A DNA stretch of 64,000 nt from Streptomyces sp. ITFR-21 (GCF_031844685.1 NZ_CP134605.1:3965001-4029000); one strand, 5' to 3'. Numbered from the stretch's first letter, positions 27,446 to 37,001 are shown. Numbers and translations are program-made. The notes: generated by a model not told the origin, from the sequence alone.

Positions 27446-30400
27446 CTACCAGTGGGTCAGACCCGACCCGTACTGGTACAGCGGGTTGCCGTACGTCGGC
27501 GGCACCGTCTGGCCCGCGTCGATCTTCGCCCGGATGTCGGCGCGTTCGGCGTCCGTCGCGCCGAGGTCGTAGGGAAGGTCCCACGCCTCGTTCGCGTCGG
27601 CCTGGACGTCGCCGCCGCCCGGCTTGAGGACCTGGTCCAGGCTGCGCGGCAGCTGCCAGGGCAGCGTGCCGTGCGGGGTGTAGTCCCCGAACAGCAGGCT
27701 GGCCGTGGCCGGACCGACCTCCTCGCCACCGCGGTAGGTGACCACGACGGCGTCGGCCACATTCTGCCAGTCGCTGATCACGATCGGCCTCGGCAGGGTG
27801 AGGACGACGACCACCGGAATGCCCTGGTTCTTGAAGCCCTGGATCAGGGCCACCTGGTCGGCCGGCAGATACGGCTGGGTGTCCGGCCAGGCGGTGGCGT
27901 GGGTGTACGAGGGCTCGCCGACGTAGACCACCGCCAGCTTCGGCGCCGGGCCGGTGCCCTGGTAGACGTTCACCCCCGCCTGGGCCGCCCGTGCCGTGAG
28001 CGCGTCGAGCTGGTCCAGCGAACCGTAGTCCGCGTGGAAGTAGCTGGACCAGATGCAGCAGGCCGCGCTGTCGGTCGCCCGGTCGCCGGCGACCACGATG
28101 TTGTCGCCCGCCTGCAACTTGACCGGCAGCACCCCGTTGTTCTTCAGCAGGGTGTTGGACTCGCGCGACGCCTGGTTGGCGAGCTGCGTGTAGCTGGGCT
28201 GGTGGAAGCGGTAGGGACCGTTCACCGGGTCGCCGTAGGGGTGGTCGAAGATGCCCAGCTGGAACTTGATCTTCAGGATGCGGGTCACCGCGTCGTTGAT
28301 CCGGGCCAGCGGCACGCCGCTCTCGAAGCTCCCCATGGTGAAGCCCGTGGCACCGGGGTCGGCGCCGCCCATCACGTCGGAGCCGGCGTTGGCCGCGTTG
28401 ATCCACGCGCCCGACGGCAGCCAGTCGGTGGTGATCAGACCGGTGTAACCGAGGTTCTGCCGCAGGTAGGTGAGGATCTTGGCGCTGTCACCCGCGCCCG
28501 GACCGCCCGGGTCGAGATACGAACTGCCCGCGTAGCCCGGCATGATGTTGACCGCGCCGGCGTCCATCGCCGCCTTGAACGGGATCATGTGGTACTTGAT
28601 CGTCACCCCGTCGTAGACGATGCCCGCCTCGCCGCCGGCGCCCTCGCCCGGCCAGTGCTTGACGGTGGCCAGCACCGAACCCGGGTTCAGCTCCGGACCG
28701 CCCTGCAACCCGGAGACCAGCGCCCGCAGTTGGGCCGCCGCCACATCGGCGTTCTCGCCGTTGCCCTCCTGGATGCGCGGGTAGAGCACCTTGGTGCCGA
28801 CCTCGGCGAGCGGCGAGAGCGTGCCGCGGGCGCCGACCTCCAGCTCCTCCTGGCGCTGCATGTCGCCGAGCTTGTAGTCCAGCGGGTAGTCCTTGCCCGC
28901 CCCCAGCGTGCTCTGCAACGGATACGTCGTCTGGTAGCCGGCCGTGGTGTCACCCGCGGAGACCGGCGGGATGCCGAGCCGGGTGGCCGCGGTCGACAGC
29001 AGCACGTTGTTCAGGTCCGCGGGCTGCGCCGGGCCGAAGTGCCAGCCGGACAGCGGGAACTGCTGGACGTTGTAGAACATCTGGTATGCCTTCTCCTCCA
29101 GCGTCATCCGCCCGAGGAGATCGCTTACCCGCGTGTCGACCGGCAGCCGCCAGTCCTCGTACGGCTCCAGTGAACCGTCCTTGTTCAGGTCCCGGGCGCC
29201 GTTGACGATGTTGACGCCGTCCGCCACCTGCTCGATGTCGGGCAGGTAGACGCTGAACGTGCGGATGTTGGAGGTGGTCTTGGCGCCCGACCCGCTCACC
29301 GCCACCACGAACCACTTGTACGTCCACCGGTCGGTGATGTCCCAGGTCGGCGTGTAGGCGGCGCCGGTGGGCTCGGCGACCTTGGTGTACAGGTCGAGGA
29401 GGCTGCCCGAGGCGGTGAAGTCGTAGTCGGTGCGGCTGATGTTGAGCCACACCTCGTAGTGCGCGGTACCGGCCACCGCCGCCCAGGACAGCGCGGGCCG
29501 GCGGGTGTTGGTGACCATCGCCTTGTCGGCCGGCGCGGACAGCTGGAACTGGTTCAGCGTCGCCGGGGCCTTGGTCGGGCCGGAGAGCATCGGCGGCGTC
29601 GCGGTGGAGGTGTTCACCGTGCCGTACACCTGGAACTCCCAGATGGAGTACCCGTATCCGGAGGCCCGCGCGGTGCCGGTCAGCCGGACGTAGCGGCCGG
29701 TGCCGGTGACCGCGAGCTTCTCGATCCCGCCCTTGCCGGTCGTGGTGGTGTAGATCGGCGTCCACGCGGTGCCGTTGTCGGACACGTCGATGTGGTAGCC
29801 GGAGCCGTACGCCGACTCCCAGTTGATCACGATGCCGCTGATCGACCCGACGTTGCCCAGGTCGACCTGGAGCCACTCGTTGTCGGTGTAGAGGCTGGAC
29901 CAGCGGGTGGTGGTGCGGCCGTCGAGCGCGGCGGCCGGTGCGTTGGCGCCCTCGTAGGAGGAGGCCGACACCTGCTTGTACGCCGAGATCACCGTGCCGG
30001 AGAAGTCACCGCCGCCGCCGGTCGGGGGCGGCGAGGTCGTACCGCCCGTGGTGCCGCCGTTGCCGCCGGTGCTCCCGGTGGTGAACACCTGGAACTCCCA
30101 CAGCGAGTAGCCGTATCCGTTGGCCCGGACGGTCCCGTACAGCCGGACGTAGCGGCCGGTGCCGGTCACCGCCAGGTTCTGGACGCCGCCGGTGCCGGTG
30201 GTGGTGGAGTAGACGTCGGTCCACGCGGTGGCGTTGTCCGAGACCTGGATCTTGAACGAGGTCCCGTACGCGGTTTCCCAGCTGAGGCCCACCTGGCAGA
30301 TGGACTGCGAGCTGCCGAGGTCGACCTGGAGCCACTGCGGGTCGGCGGCGGCGCTGGACCAGCGGGTGCCGGCGTCGCCGTCGACGGCCGCGGACGCCGG

Positions 30401-31000
30401 GGTCCCGGCGTTCTCCACGGAGGACGCGGTCGCGGTCTTGTTCAGCGCCGCGTTGGTCGTCCCGCACGCGCCGGGGCTGGTCCCGCCGGTGGAGCCGAAG
30501 ACCTGGAACTCCCAGAGGGAGTAGCCGTATCCGGTGCCGCGGGCCGTCCCGTAGAACCGGACATAACGCCCGGAACCGTTTACGGTCAGGTTTTGGATGC
30601 CACCGGTGCCGGTGGTGGTGGAGTAGACGTCGGTCCAGGCGGTGCCGTTGGCGGACGTCTGGATCTTGAACGCCGTGCCGTAGGCACCCTCCCAGTTGAG
30701 GCTGACGGAGGTGATGGTGTCGGTCGCCCCGAGGTCGACCTGGAGCCACTGCGGGTCGGCGGCGGCGCTGGACCAGCGGGTGCCGGTGTCGCCGTCGACG
30801 GCCGCGGACGCGGGGGTCCCGGCGTTCTCCACGGACGAGGCGGTGGCCGTCTTGCCCTGCGACAGCAGGGTGTCGGCGGCGTGCGCGGTGCCGGCGGTGG
30901 AGCTGATGGCACCGCCGATCGCCAGGGCCGCCGCGACGCCGGCCGCGACAAGTGGTCTGCGCCTTCGGTTGTTTCGGAGCAGCAATGAGAGCAGGTTCAT
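27446..31000 (-). CDS. Secreted GH3 beta-glucosidase-type glycosidase with three discoidin (F5/8 type C) modules
   Basis: A 1184-residue exported enzyme. A signal peptide (basic LLRNNRRRRPL, hydrophobic core, cleavage after AGTAHA near 41) is followed by two near-identical discoidin modules beginning KTATASSVENAG, a third beginning KQVSASSYEGAN, and a fibronectin-like region. The GH3 N domain (from about 600) contains GLITTDW, where Asp is the nucleophile; the GH3 C domain ends at YGSGLTHW. It probably releases glucose from plant or fungal beta-glucans, with the discoidin modules binding glycans. ATG 31000 has GGAG 6 nt upstream. A palindromic LacI-type operator lies 49 bp upstream. Confidence 0.92.
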   Translation of the reverse strand: MNLLSLLLRNNRRRRPLVAAGVAAALAIGGAISSTAGTAHAADTLLSQGKTATASSVENAGTPASAAVDGDTGTRWSSAAADPQWLQVDLGATDTITSVSLNWEGAYGTAFKIQTSANGTAWTDVYSTTTGTGGIQNLTVNGSGRYVRFYGTARGTGYGYSLWEFQVFGSTGGTSPGACGTTNAALNKTATASSVENAGTPASAAVDGDAGTRWSSAAADPQWLQVDLGSSQSICQVGLSWETAYGTSFKIQVSDNATAWTDVYSTTTGTGGVQNLAVTGTGRYVRLYGTVRANGYGYSLWEFQVFTTGSTGGNGGTTGGTTSPPPTGGGGDFSGTVISAYKQVSASSYEGANAPAAALDGRTTTRWSSLYTDNEWLQVDLGNVGSISGIVINWESAYGSGYHIDVSDNGTAWTPIYTTTTGKGGIEKLAVTGTGRYVRLTGTARASGYGYSIWEFQVYGTVNTSTATPPMLSGPTKAPATLNQFQLSAPADKAMVTNTRRPALSWAAVAGTAHYEVWLNISRTDYDFTASGSLLDLYTKVAEPTGAAYTPTWDITDRWTYKWFVVAVSGSGAKTTSNIRTFSVYLPDIEQVADGVNIVNGARDLNKDGSLEPYEDWRLPVDTRVSDLLGRMTLEEKAYQMFYNVQQFPLSGWHFGPAQPADLNNVLLSTAATRLGIPPVSAGDTTAGYQTTYPLQSTLGAGKDYPLDYKLGDMQRQEELEVGARGTLSPLAEVGTKVLYPRIQEGNGENADVAAAQLRALVSGLQGGPELNPGSVLATVKHWPGEGAGGEAGIVYDGVTIKYHMIPFKAAMDAGAVNIMPGYAGSSYLDPGGPGAGDSAKILTYLRQNLGYTGLITTDWLPSGAWINAANAGSDVMGGADPGATGFTMGSFESGVPLARINDAVTRILKIKFQLGIFDHPYGDPVNGPYRFHQPSYTQLANQASRESNTLLKNNGVLPVKLQAGDNIVVAGDRATDSAACCIWSSYFHADYGSLDQLDALTARAAQAGVNVYQGTGPAPKLAVVYVGEPSYTHATAWPDTQPYLPADQVALIQGFKNQGIPVVVVLTLPRPIVISDWQNVADAVVVTYRGGEEVGPATASLLFGDYTPHGTLPWQLPRSLDQVLKPGGGDVQADANEAWDLPYDLGATDAERADIRAKIDAGQTVPPTYGNPLYQYGSGLTHW

Positions 31001-31048
31001 GGGCATCTCCACGATGGGGGGTGTGTGAGACCGTGTGGGATCACATTG

Positions 31049-31062
31049 GGAGAGCGCTCTCC
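31049..31062 (-). promoter_or_regulatory. LacI-family-type operator upstream of the GH3 gene
   Basis: GGAGAGCGCTCTCC is a perfect 14-bp palindrome with a central CG, the shape of LacI/GalR-family operators in Streptomyces glycoside-utilisation genes (compare the CebR site TGGGAGCGCTCCCA). No LacI-type gene is in the window, so the regulator is encoded elsewhere. Confidence 0.65.
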
Positions 31063-31504
31063 GGGGAGTCTGTGGGAATGCCATGCGAGTGTCAATGCCC
31101 GTGCAGGGCCCTTACGGGCGGCGGGCGGCACCGGACCGGTCGGGGCCCGGCGGGCGCCCCGACCGGGCCCGGCGGGCGCCCGGTACGGGCCGGACCGGTC
31201 GGGTCCCGGCGCGGATCCCGGTCCGGGGTCAGTGCGGGGCCTGTGCGGCGACCGGGCGGGGGCTGTGCGAGGGGCTGTGCGCCCGTGTGGGGGTTGTCCG
31301 GAGCCTGTACGCCGCCCGGTCGGCATGGCGGTCGGTCGGCGGGGTGCGGACCGGTGCGGACGCCCGAGCGGCGCCGGAACCTGGGGCGCGGGAGCGGCGA
31401 AGAGTCCGGCGGGCTTCCGGCAGGACTGATCCGCGCCCTCTCCCGGCGCGCGCGACCGCACGCCGTGGTCGTGTGGGGGATCGAGCGCGGCGCGGTGTTC
31501 GGTG
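31063..31504. other. Gap between GH3 and DUF2637 genes
   Basis: No gene is supported. The stretch 31129-31215 is made of imperfect repeats of CGGGCGCC- and CCGGTCGGG-like words with internal dyads. The remainder is GC-rich without coding signs. It holds the upstream promoter region of the GH3 gene at its left end. Confidence 0.45.
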
Positions 31505-31554
31505 CCGTAGCCGTAGCCGTAGCCGTAGCCGTAGCCGTAGCCGTAGCCGTAGCC
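31505..31554. repeat. Hexanucleotide microsatellite (CCGTAG) x 8
   Basis: Eight uninterrupted copies of CCGTAG plus CC, ending 22 bp before the stop of the DUF2637 gene (minus strand), outside any gene. Perfect hexamer runs of this length are uncommon in this genome type and are prone to slippage. Confidence 0.95.
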
Positions 31555-31576
31555 CGAAGGCGAGCCAGGCGGGAGG

Positions 31577-33196
31577 CTAGGGGATGTACTCGGACTCCGC
31601 CTCGGAGTTGTAGCGGTAGCGCAGTTCGCGGACCGAGGTGATCAGCTGGCGTTCCTCGGGGGCGGTGCCGCCGTAGAAGTCCTGGAGGGCGCGGGCGAGT
31701 TGGCGGGCGCCCGGGAAGTCGCCGCGCTCGCGCACGTAGCGGCGGTAGGCGGCGAAGTACGCCTCGTCCGCGGAGACGCCGTCGGGGAGGTTGAGGCCGG
31801 CGGCCGGGTAGGTGTCGGAGTTTGCGTCGGGGGCGGAGGCGGGGGCGGGCTCGGGAGGCGTCGGCTGGGCCTGCGGTTGCGGCTGGCCTTGGGGCTGCGC
31901 CACGTACGGCGGTTCACGGAACTCCTGGGCGGGCCGGCCGTTGGAGCCGTTCCCGTTGAAGCCGTTGAGGGTGCCGTTCATGTCAGGGTTGCCCAGGGGC
32001 CGCTGGCGGTAGGGACCGTTGGGGACCATCACCGGCGGCTGCTGTTGCTGCGGCCCGGACTGCTCGTACGGCGGCTGCTGGTACTGCTGCTGCTCGTAGG
32101 GCTGCTGTTCGTACTGCGGCTGCGCCTGCGGTTGTTGCCGTATCTGCTGCTGGGCGTAGGCGTTGGCCTGCTGGGGCTGCTGCACCTGCTGGGCGGCGAA
32201 CCACGGGCTGTCGTGCGGGGAGATCTGCGGCGGCTCCTCGTACGGCTGCTGCTCGTACATCTGCTGTTCGTAGAGTCGGCTCTCGTACAACTCCTGTTCG
32301 TACGCCTGCTGTTGCTCGTCGAAGCCGGGGTCGTCGGCCGGTTGGGGGCCGGGTTCCGGCGCGGCCTCGGGCAGGGATCCGGGCAGCGACCCGGGCCCGG
32401 CCGCCGTCTCGGCCGGACCGGACGCGGCGGCCCGGTCGGCCCGCCCCGGCTCGTCGGCGGCCGGGCGGGCCACCACCGCGGCCTCCAACTGCTTGACGGG
32501 CGGCCCCACGTCGATGCCGGCGGCTTCGAGTCCCGCGTCGGCGGTCTCCGACAGCGGCACCCCGTACCGCGCCAGCCGCAGCGGCATGATCGCCTCGACG
32601 GGGGCCCTGCGGCGCCACGCGACGCCGTACCGGGCCCGCAGCCGTGCCCGGTAGACCAGCCGGTCCTGCTCGCGGCGGATGACCTCCTCGTACGACCGCA
32701 GCTCCCACAGCTTCATCCGCCGCCACAGCCGGAAGGTCGGCACCGGTGCCAGCAGCCAGCGGGTGATGCGGACCGACTCCATGTGCTTGTCGGCGGTGAT
32801 GTCGGCGATCCGCCCGATCGCGTGCCGGGCGGCTTCCACCGACACCACGAACAGCACCGGGATGATCGCGTGCATGCCGACGCCGAGCGGGTCCGGCCAG
32901 GCGGCCGCGCCGTTGAAGGCGATGGTGGCCGCCGTCAGCAGCCACGCGGTCTGCCGCAGCAGCGGGAACGGGATCCGCAGCCAGGTCAGCAGCAGGTCGA
33001 GTGCGAGCAGCACCACGATGCCGGCGTCCACGCCGATCGGGAAGACGTTCGCGAACCAGCCGAAGCCCTTGTGCAGGGCGAGGGTGCGCACGGCGGCGTA
33101 GGAACCGGCGAAGCCGATCCCGGCGATCACCACCGCGCCCATGACGACGATGCCGATCAGAATCCGGTGCGTTCGGGTCAAACGTATCGCGGCCAC
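31577..33196 (-). CDS. DUF2637 (SpdB-like) membrane protein with Gln/Tyr/Pro-rich tail
   Basis: A 539-residue protein. The N-terminal 130 residues hold four TM segments (ILIGIVVMGAVVIAGIGFAG, then FPIGVDAGIVVLLALDLLLTW and two more), the DUF2637 domain also found in SpdB plasmid-spread proteins. A basic region (about 150-215) precedes a long low-complexity stretch rich in Gln, Tyr, Glu and Pro (about 300-420). A folded C-terminal 75 residues follows (GVSADEAYFAAYRRYVRERGDFPGA...), resembling a small helical DNA-associated domain of SpdB relatives. GTG 33196 has AGGAGG 8 nt upstream. Chromosomal role unknown; no plasmid transfer genes are near. Confidence 0.85.
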   Translation of the reverse strand: MAAIRLTRTHRILIGIVVMGAVVIAGIGFAGSYAAVRTLALHKGFGWFANVFPIGVDAGIVVLLALDLLLTWLRIPFPLLRQTAWLLTAATIAFNGAAAWPDPLGVGMHAIIPVLFVVSVEAARHAIGRIADITADKHMESVRITRWLLAPVPTFRLWRRMKLWELRSYEEVIRREQDRLVYRARLRARYGVAWRRRAPVEAIMPLRLARYGVPLSETADAGLEAAGIDVGPPVKQLEAAVVARPAADEPGRADRAAASGPAETAAGPGSLPGSLPEAAPEPGPQPADDPGFDEQQQAYEQELYESRLYEQQMYEQQPYEEPPQISPHDSPWFAAQQVQQPQQANAYAQQQIRQQPQAQPQYEQQPYEQQQYQQPPYEQSGPQQQQPPVMVPNGPYRQRPLGNPDMNGTLNGFNGNGSNGRPAQEFREPPYVAQPQGQPQPQAQPTPPEPAPASAPDANSDTYPAAGLNLPDGVSADEAYFAAYRRYVRERGDFPGARQLARALQDFYGGTAPEERQLITSVRELRYRYNSEAESEYIP

Positions 33197-33382
33197 CCGC
33201 GAGCCCTCCTGCCGCTCTGCTCCTGTTCCCCGTAACTGGCGGGCCCAGACTGCCATACGGCGGTGAAGCCGTGGGTGCGAGTTCGTCGGACAAACGTACG
33301 GATAGGGGGCGGGACGGCCGGAAGTCCCGGCAGTTGTTACCCGGCGGGGCGTCGGCCGGGCTCCGATGGAACGGCGGCGGGG

Positions 33383-34171
33383 CTATCCGGACAGGCCGCC
33401 GGAGCCGCTCGGGGCGCTGGTGCCGGTGCCGGTGCCGCCGGCCGTGCCGCTGCCCGCGCCCGCGCTGCCCGCGCCCGGGTTCGCGGCCAGGACCGACGCC
33501 ACCGCGTCCCTGGCGGCCCGCTGCGCGCCGCCGTCCACGGTCCGCGCGGTCGGGTTCTTCTTGCCCACCAGGCCGGCGCCGTCGAGTTCGACGATCAGGA
33601 CCACGTTCCCGGTACGGACCACCACCGTGTCGTTCTGCGAGGTCACCTTGGCGACCGTCGCCCTGCCGCCGATCGAACTGGCCTGGTCGCCGATGCCGGA
33701 GACCGCCACCGTGCTGAAGCCTTTGGCCGCGCCCAGCTCCGCGACCGCGTCGGCGAACCGCTTCCGCGCCTGGTCCTCGGCGCCGCCCAGCGCGGTGGAG
33801 GAGGTGAAGCGCTGGAGGGTGACCGACAGCCAGCGGTACTGGTAGCCGTCCTTGCCGTTGCCGGTCCAGGAGCAGCCGCCGCGGGTGGCGACGTCCGAGG
33901 ACTGCGCCTCGGTCCCGCCGGGGACCTTCGCCTTGGGCACCAGGGCGCTGACGGTGGCCTGCGTCACGGTCCGGCAGGGGGCGGGCAGCGTGCCGAACCG
34001 CGCCGGGGCGAGGGTCGGGGTGGGGCTGGCCGTGCCCACGGCCTTCGGGCTCCCACTGCCGGAGGCGTCGCCGCCGCCGGAGCCCGAAGAGCATCCGGCG
34101 AGCAGTATCGCGGGCGCCACCGCGCAGGCCAGCAGCCCGGCCAGGAGCGGGGCGGTGCGTCGTCGTTCCAT
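33383..34171 (-). CDS. DUF3558 lipoprotein 1
   Basis: A 262-residue lipoprotein. Signal peptide ERRRTAPLLAGLLACAVAPA ends in lipobox LLAGC, then a Ser/Gly linker. The DUF3558 domain shows PCRTVTQATVSALVP and a second Cys in GGCSWTGNG, likely a disulfide pair. It ends in a Gly/Ser/Thr tail. The family is common in actinobacteria with unknown function at the cell surface. A related gene follows upstream in the same direction. Confidence 0.87.
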   Translation of the reverse strand: MERRRTAPLLAGLLACAVAPAILLAGCSSGSGGGDASGSGSPKAVGTASPTPTLAPARFGTLPAPCRTVTQATVSALVPKAKVPGGTEAQSSDVATRGGCSWTGNGKDGYQYRWLSVTLQRFTSSTALGGAEDQARKRFADAVAELGAAKGFSTVAVSGIGDQASSIGGRATVAKVTSQNDTVVVRTGNVVLIVELDGAGLVGKKNPTARTVDGGAQRAARDAVASVLAANPGAGSAGAGSGTAGGTGTGTSAPSGSGGLSG

Positions 34172-34554
34172 GGGTCCCGGGAGTCCTTTGCTCGGGTTCT
34201 TCGCCTTGCCGTTCGCCGGCGAGCGCCGGCTCTCACCGGACCTTCGCCCGCCTGTGACGGGTTCTGCCCGGGTGTCGAGCGGAGCCGTCGCGGTCCGCGC
34301 GGGGCCGGCCGCGTACCGGATCCCGGAGCGGACGCACCGGCTCCGGTACGGACCGGCCGTCCACCCTACGCGTCCGGCGGGCGGCCTCGGTGCCGGGGCC
34401 TGTCGGGTGGATCCGCTCGGCGTCGCGGGCCCCGGTCCGCACGCCTGCCGCGTTCCCGCCGGTCGGCGGCACACCGCACCGCCTCCCTCCTCAGCTTTGC
34501 ACGCGCCCGCACCGGACCCCGCTCCCTGATCCGCGGAGACCCACCCGACAGGCC

Positions 34555-35391
34555 CTACCGCTCGATTCCGCTCTCCAGCTCGTCGGCCACCTGGCGGGCG
34601 CCTTTTTGCAGGTCAGAGCTGTCCGGGGCGGCGCCGTCGCGCGGCGCGGACTGCGCGTACGTGATGCTCACCACGACGTTGGCGGTCCGGAACACCAGGC
34701 TCACGTCCCGGCGCGGCCCGACCCGGGAGGCGGCCGGGGTCGCCGGCGACTTGAGCACGTCGTTGATGAAGGCCGCGTCGCCCAGGTCGGTCAGCCGGCG
34801 GGGGAGCAGATCGGGGCTGCCGCCGTCCGAGCCCGTACCGGTGGCGGTACCGGTACCCGTGGCCGCGCCGCCGGCCGCGGTGCCGCTGCCGGTGGGGACC
34901 GGCGGCGGGGTGGACACCGTGCCGGCCGCCGTGCCGGCCGGCGACAGCGGGATCGAGGCGGCCGTGGCGAGCCGGTCGAAGTCCATCTCGGCCTGGACCT
35001 CGTCGCTGATCGACGGGTTGTACGACACGACCCGCTCGAAGTCGATGCTCAGCGTCCGGGAGGTCCCGTCGGTCGTGGCCCCCTGCCAGGAGCAGCCCAC
35101 CCGGCGGTCGGTGTCGTACGTCGGCGACTCCTTGCCCGTGTAGTCCGTGGCGCCCGGGACCAGCTTCTTCAGCTCGTCCGCGCTCACCGCGACGCAGGGC
35201 TGCGGGAGGGTCTGGTACTTGCCGGGGGGCAGCGCGGACGCGGTGGTCCCGTCGACCGCCACCGAGGCGCTGTCACCGGCCGGGTCCGCGCCCGTACCGC
35301 CTGCCGTGCAGGCGCCGAGGACGGCGAGGCCCAGCGCGACGACGCCCAGCGCCGCACCGGCGGAGACCGGCAGTCTTCGGGTAGACCGCAC
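34555..35391 (-). CDS. DUF3558 lipoprotein 2
   Basis: A 278-residue lipoprotein: VRSTRRLPVSAGAALG, a hydrophobic core and lipobox VLGAC, then LPQPCVAVSADELKKLVPG and RRVGCSWQGATTDG (the paired DUF3558 cysteines). A Gly/Thr-rich insert with a repeated TGT pattern interrupts the domain near 170-200. GTG 35391 is chosen since the signal peptide starts there, with AGGAAGG about 13 nt upstream; the frame is open upstream but His/Glu-rich and unlike a signal peptide. Likely co-transcribed with DUF3558 lipoprotein 1. Confidence 0.85.
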   Translation of the reverse strand: MRSTRRLPVSAGAALGVVALGLAVLGACTAGGTGADPAGDSASVAVDGTTASALPPGKYQTLPQPCVAVSADELKKLVPGATDYTGKESPTYDTDRRVGCSWQGATTDGTSRTLSIDFERVVSYNPSISDEVQAEMDFDRLATAASIPLSPAGTAAGTVSTPPPVPTGSGTAAGGAATGTGTATGTGSDGGSPDLLPRRLTDLGDAAFINDVLKSPATPAASRVGPRRDVSLVFRTANVVVSITYAQSAPRDGAAPDSSDLQKGARQVADELESGIER

Positions 35392-35786
35392 CGGGCGGGC
35401 CCCTTCCTCGTCCTGTGCTGTTACGTGGTCCAGGTGTCGTGTGTGCTCTACATGCTGTGCGTGCTCTCCGTGTTCCGCGGGCTCCTCGTGCTGCGCGGGA
35501 CGTTCGTGGTCACGTTCTCCGTGTCCACGGGTGCGGATCACCGCGCGCCGTTCACCCGGACGTGGCGGCACGCCGGTAAACCCTTGGCGCGCGTGCGCGA
35601 GCCCCGGACACAATGTCTACCGCACGCGCCGGGGAAAGCGCCCGCCGGGGCGGGCTAACGGGGGGGACGCGTTGCGTCGCCCGCCGCCCTGCCCGCCGCC
35701 TCGCCGCGGCTCTTGCCGGGGGCCTCGGATCCCGGCGGGTGTTCCGGCCCCGGCCCCGGCTTTGCTTCCACATTCGGGGGACGGTC
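35392..35786. other. Divergent promoter region between DUF3558 lipoprotein 2 and rtcB
   Basis: No gene is supported. 35410-35530 contains imperfect repeats of the word CGTGCTCT/CGTGTTC that read as a His/Glu-rich string on the minus strand but lack codon bias. Both flanking promoters must lie here. Confidence 0.4.
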
Positions 35787-37001
35787 ATGTCACAGGCGGG
35801 GATACCCGGTACGTACACGGAGGTGCCCGGCGTCCGGGTGCCGATCCGGATGTGGGCCGACCCGGCGACGGTCGAGGGCGAGGCGATGCGGCAGCTGCGC
35901 AACGTCTCCTCGCTGCCCTGGGTCAAGGGCCTGGCCGTCATGCCCGACGTCCATTACGGCAAGGGCGCCACGGTCGGCTCGGTCATCGCCATGCACGGCG
36001 CGGTCTGCCCGGCGGCGGTCGGCGTCGACATCGGCTGCGGCATGAGCGCGGTGCGGACGTCGCTGCGGGCCGCGGACCTGCCCGCCGACCTCTCCCGGCT
36101 GCGGAGCCGGATCGAGCAGGCCATCCCGGTCGGCCGCGGGCTGCACGAGAACCCCGTCGACCCGGGGCGGCTGCACGGCTTCGCCACCGCCGGCTGGTCG
36201 GACTTCTGGTCCCGTTTCGACGCGCTCGCCCAGCCGGTGCGGTTCCGCGCCGAGCGGGCCGCCCAGCAGATGGGCACCCTCGGCTCCGGCAACCACTTCG
36301 TGGAGGTCTGCCTCGACACCGAGGACTGCGTCTGGCTGATGCTGCACTCCGGCTCGCGCAACATCGGCAAGGAACTGGCCGACCACCACATCGGCGTGGC
36401 CCGGCAGCTCCCGCACAACCAGGGCCTCGTCGACCGCGACCTCGCGGTGTTCGTCTCCGACACCCCGCAAATGGCCGCCTACCGCGACGACCTCTTCTGG
36501 GCCCAGGAGTACGCCCGGCACAACCGCGCCGTCATGATGGCCCTCCTCCAGGACGTCGTCCGCCGCGAACTCCCCAAAACCCGCCCGGCCTTCGACCCCG
36601 TCATCTCCTGCCACCACAACTACGTCTCCGAGGAGCGCTACGACGGCATGGACCTGCTGGTCACCCGCAAGGGCGCGATCAGCGCGGGCTCCGGCGAACT
36701 CGGCATCATCCCGGGCTCGATGGGTACCGAGTCCTACATCGTCCGCGGCCTCGGCAACGAGGCGTCCTTCAACTCCGCCTCCCACGGCGCCGGCCGCCGG
36801 ATGAGCCGCTCCGCGGCCAAGCGCACCTTCGGCGTCCGCGACCTGGAAGAGCAGACCCGCGGCGTCGAGTGCCGCAAGGACGCGGGCGTCGTCGACGAGA
36901 TCCCCGGCGCGTACAAGCCGATCGGCAAGGTGATCGAGCGCCAGCGCGACCTGGTGGAGGTCGTCGCCGAACTCAAGCAGGTCGTCTGCGTCAAGGGGTA
37001 G
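35787..37001 (+). CDS. rtcB: RtcB-type RNA ligase
   Basis: A 404-residue RtcB, which in characterised members ligates RNA 2',3'-cyclic-phosphate or 3'-phosphate ends to 5'-OH using GTP and Mn. Metal and nucleotide residues are visible: MPDVHYGKGATVGS, GVDIGCGMSAV (Cys ligand), GTLGSGNHFVEV, HSGSRNIGK, CHHNYV and SHGAGRRMSR (the guanylated His region). Length suits the short bacterial form. No archease or RtcA is near. The ATG follows a CGGGGGAC ribosome binding site. Probable role is RNA repair, for example of tRNA; inferred. Confidence 0.93.
   Translation: MSQAGIPGTYTEVPGVRVPIRMWADPATVEGEAMRQLRNVSSLPWVKGLAVMPDVHYGKGATVGSVIAMHGAVCPAAVGVDIGCGMSAVRTSLRAADLPADLSRLRSRIEQAIPVGRGLHENPVDPGRLHGFATAGWSDFWSRFDALAQPVRFRAERAAQQMGTLGSGNHFVEVCLDTEDCVWLMLHSGSRNIGKELADHHIGVARQLPHNQGLVDRDLAVFVSDTPQMAAYRDDLFWAQEYARHNRAVMMALLQDVVRRELPKTRPAFDPVISCHHNYVSEERYDGMDLLVTRKGAISAGSGELGIIPGSMGTESYIVRGLGNEASFNSASHGAGRRMSRSAAKRTFGVRDLEEQTRGVECRKDAGVVDEIPGAYKPIGKVIERQRDLVEVVAELKQVVCVKG

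Noticed and set aside
31577..33196. Integrated plasmid suggested by the SpdB-like DUF2637 protein
   Set aside because: No replication, integrase, tra/spd cluster or attachment-site tRNA is seen on either side.
35392..35613. His/Glu-rich N-terminal extension of DUF3558 lipoprotein 2
   Set aside because: It would place 74 hydrophilic residues before a lipoprotein signal peptide; the GTG at 35391 gives a proper signal.
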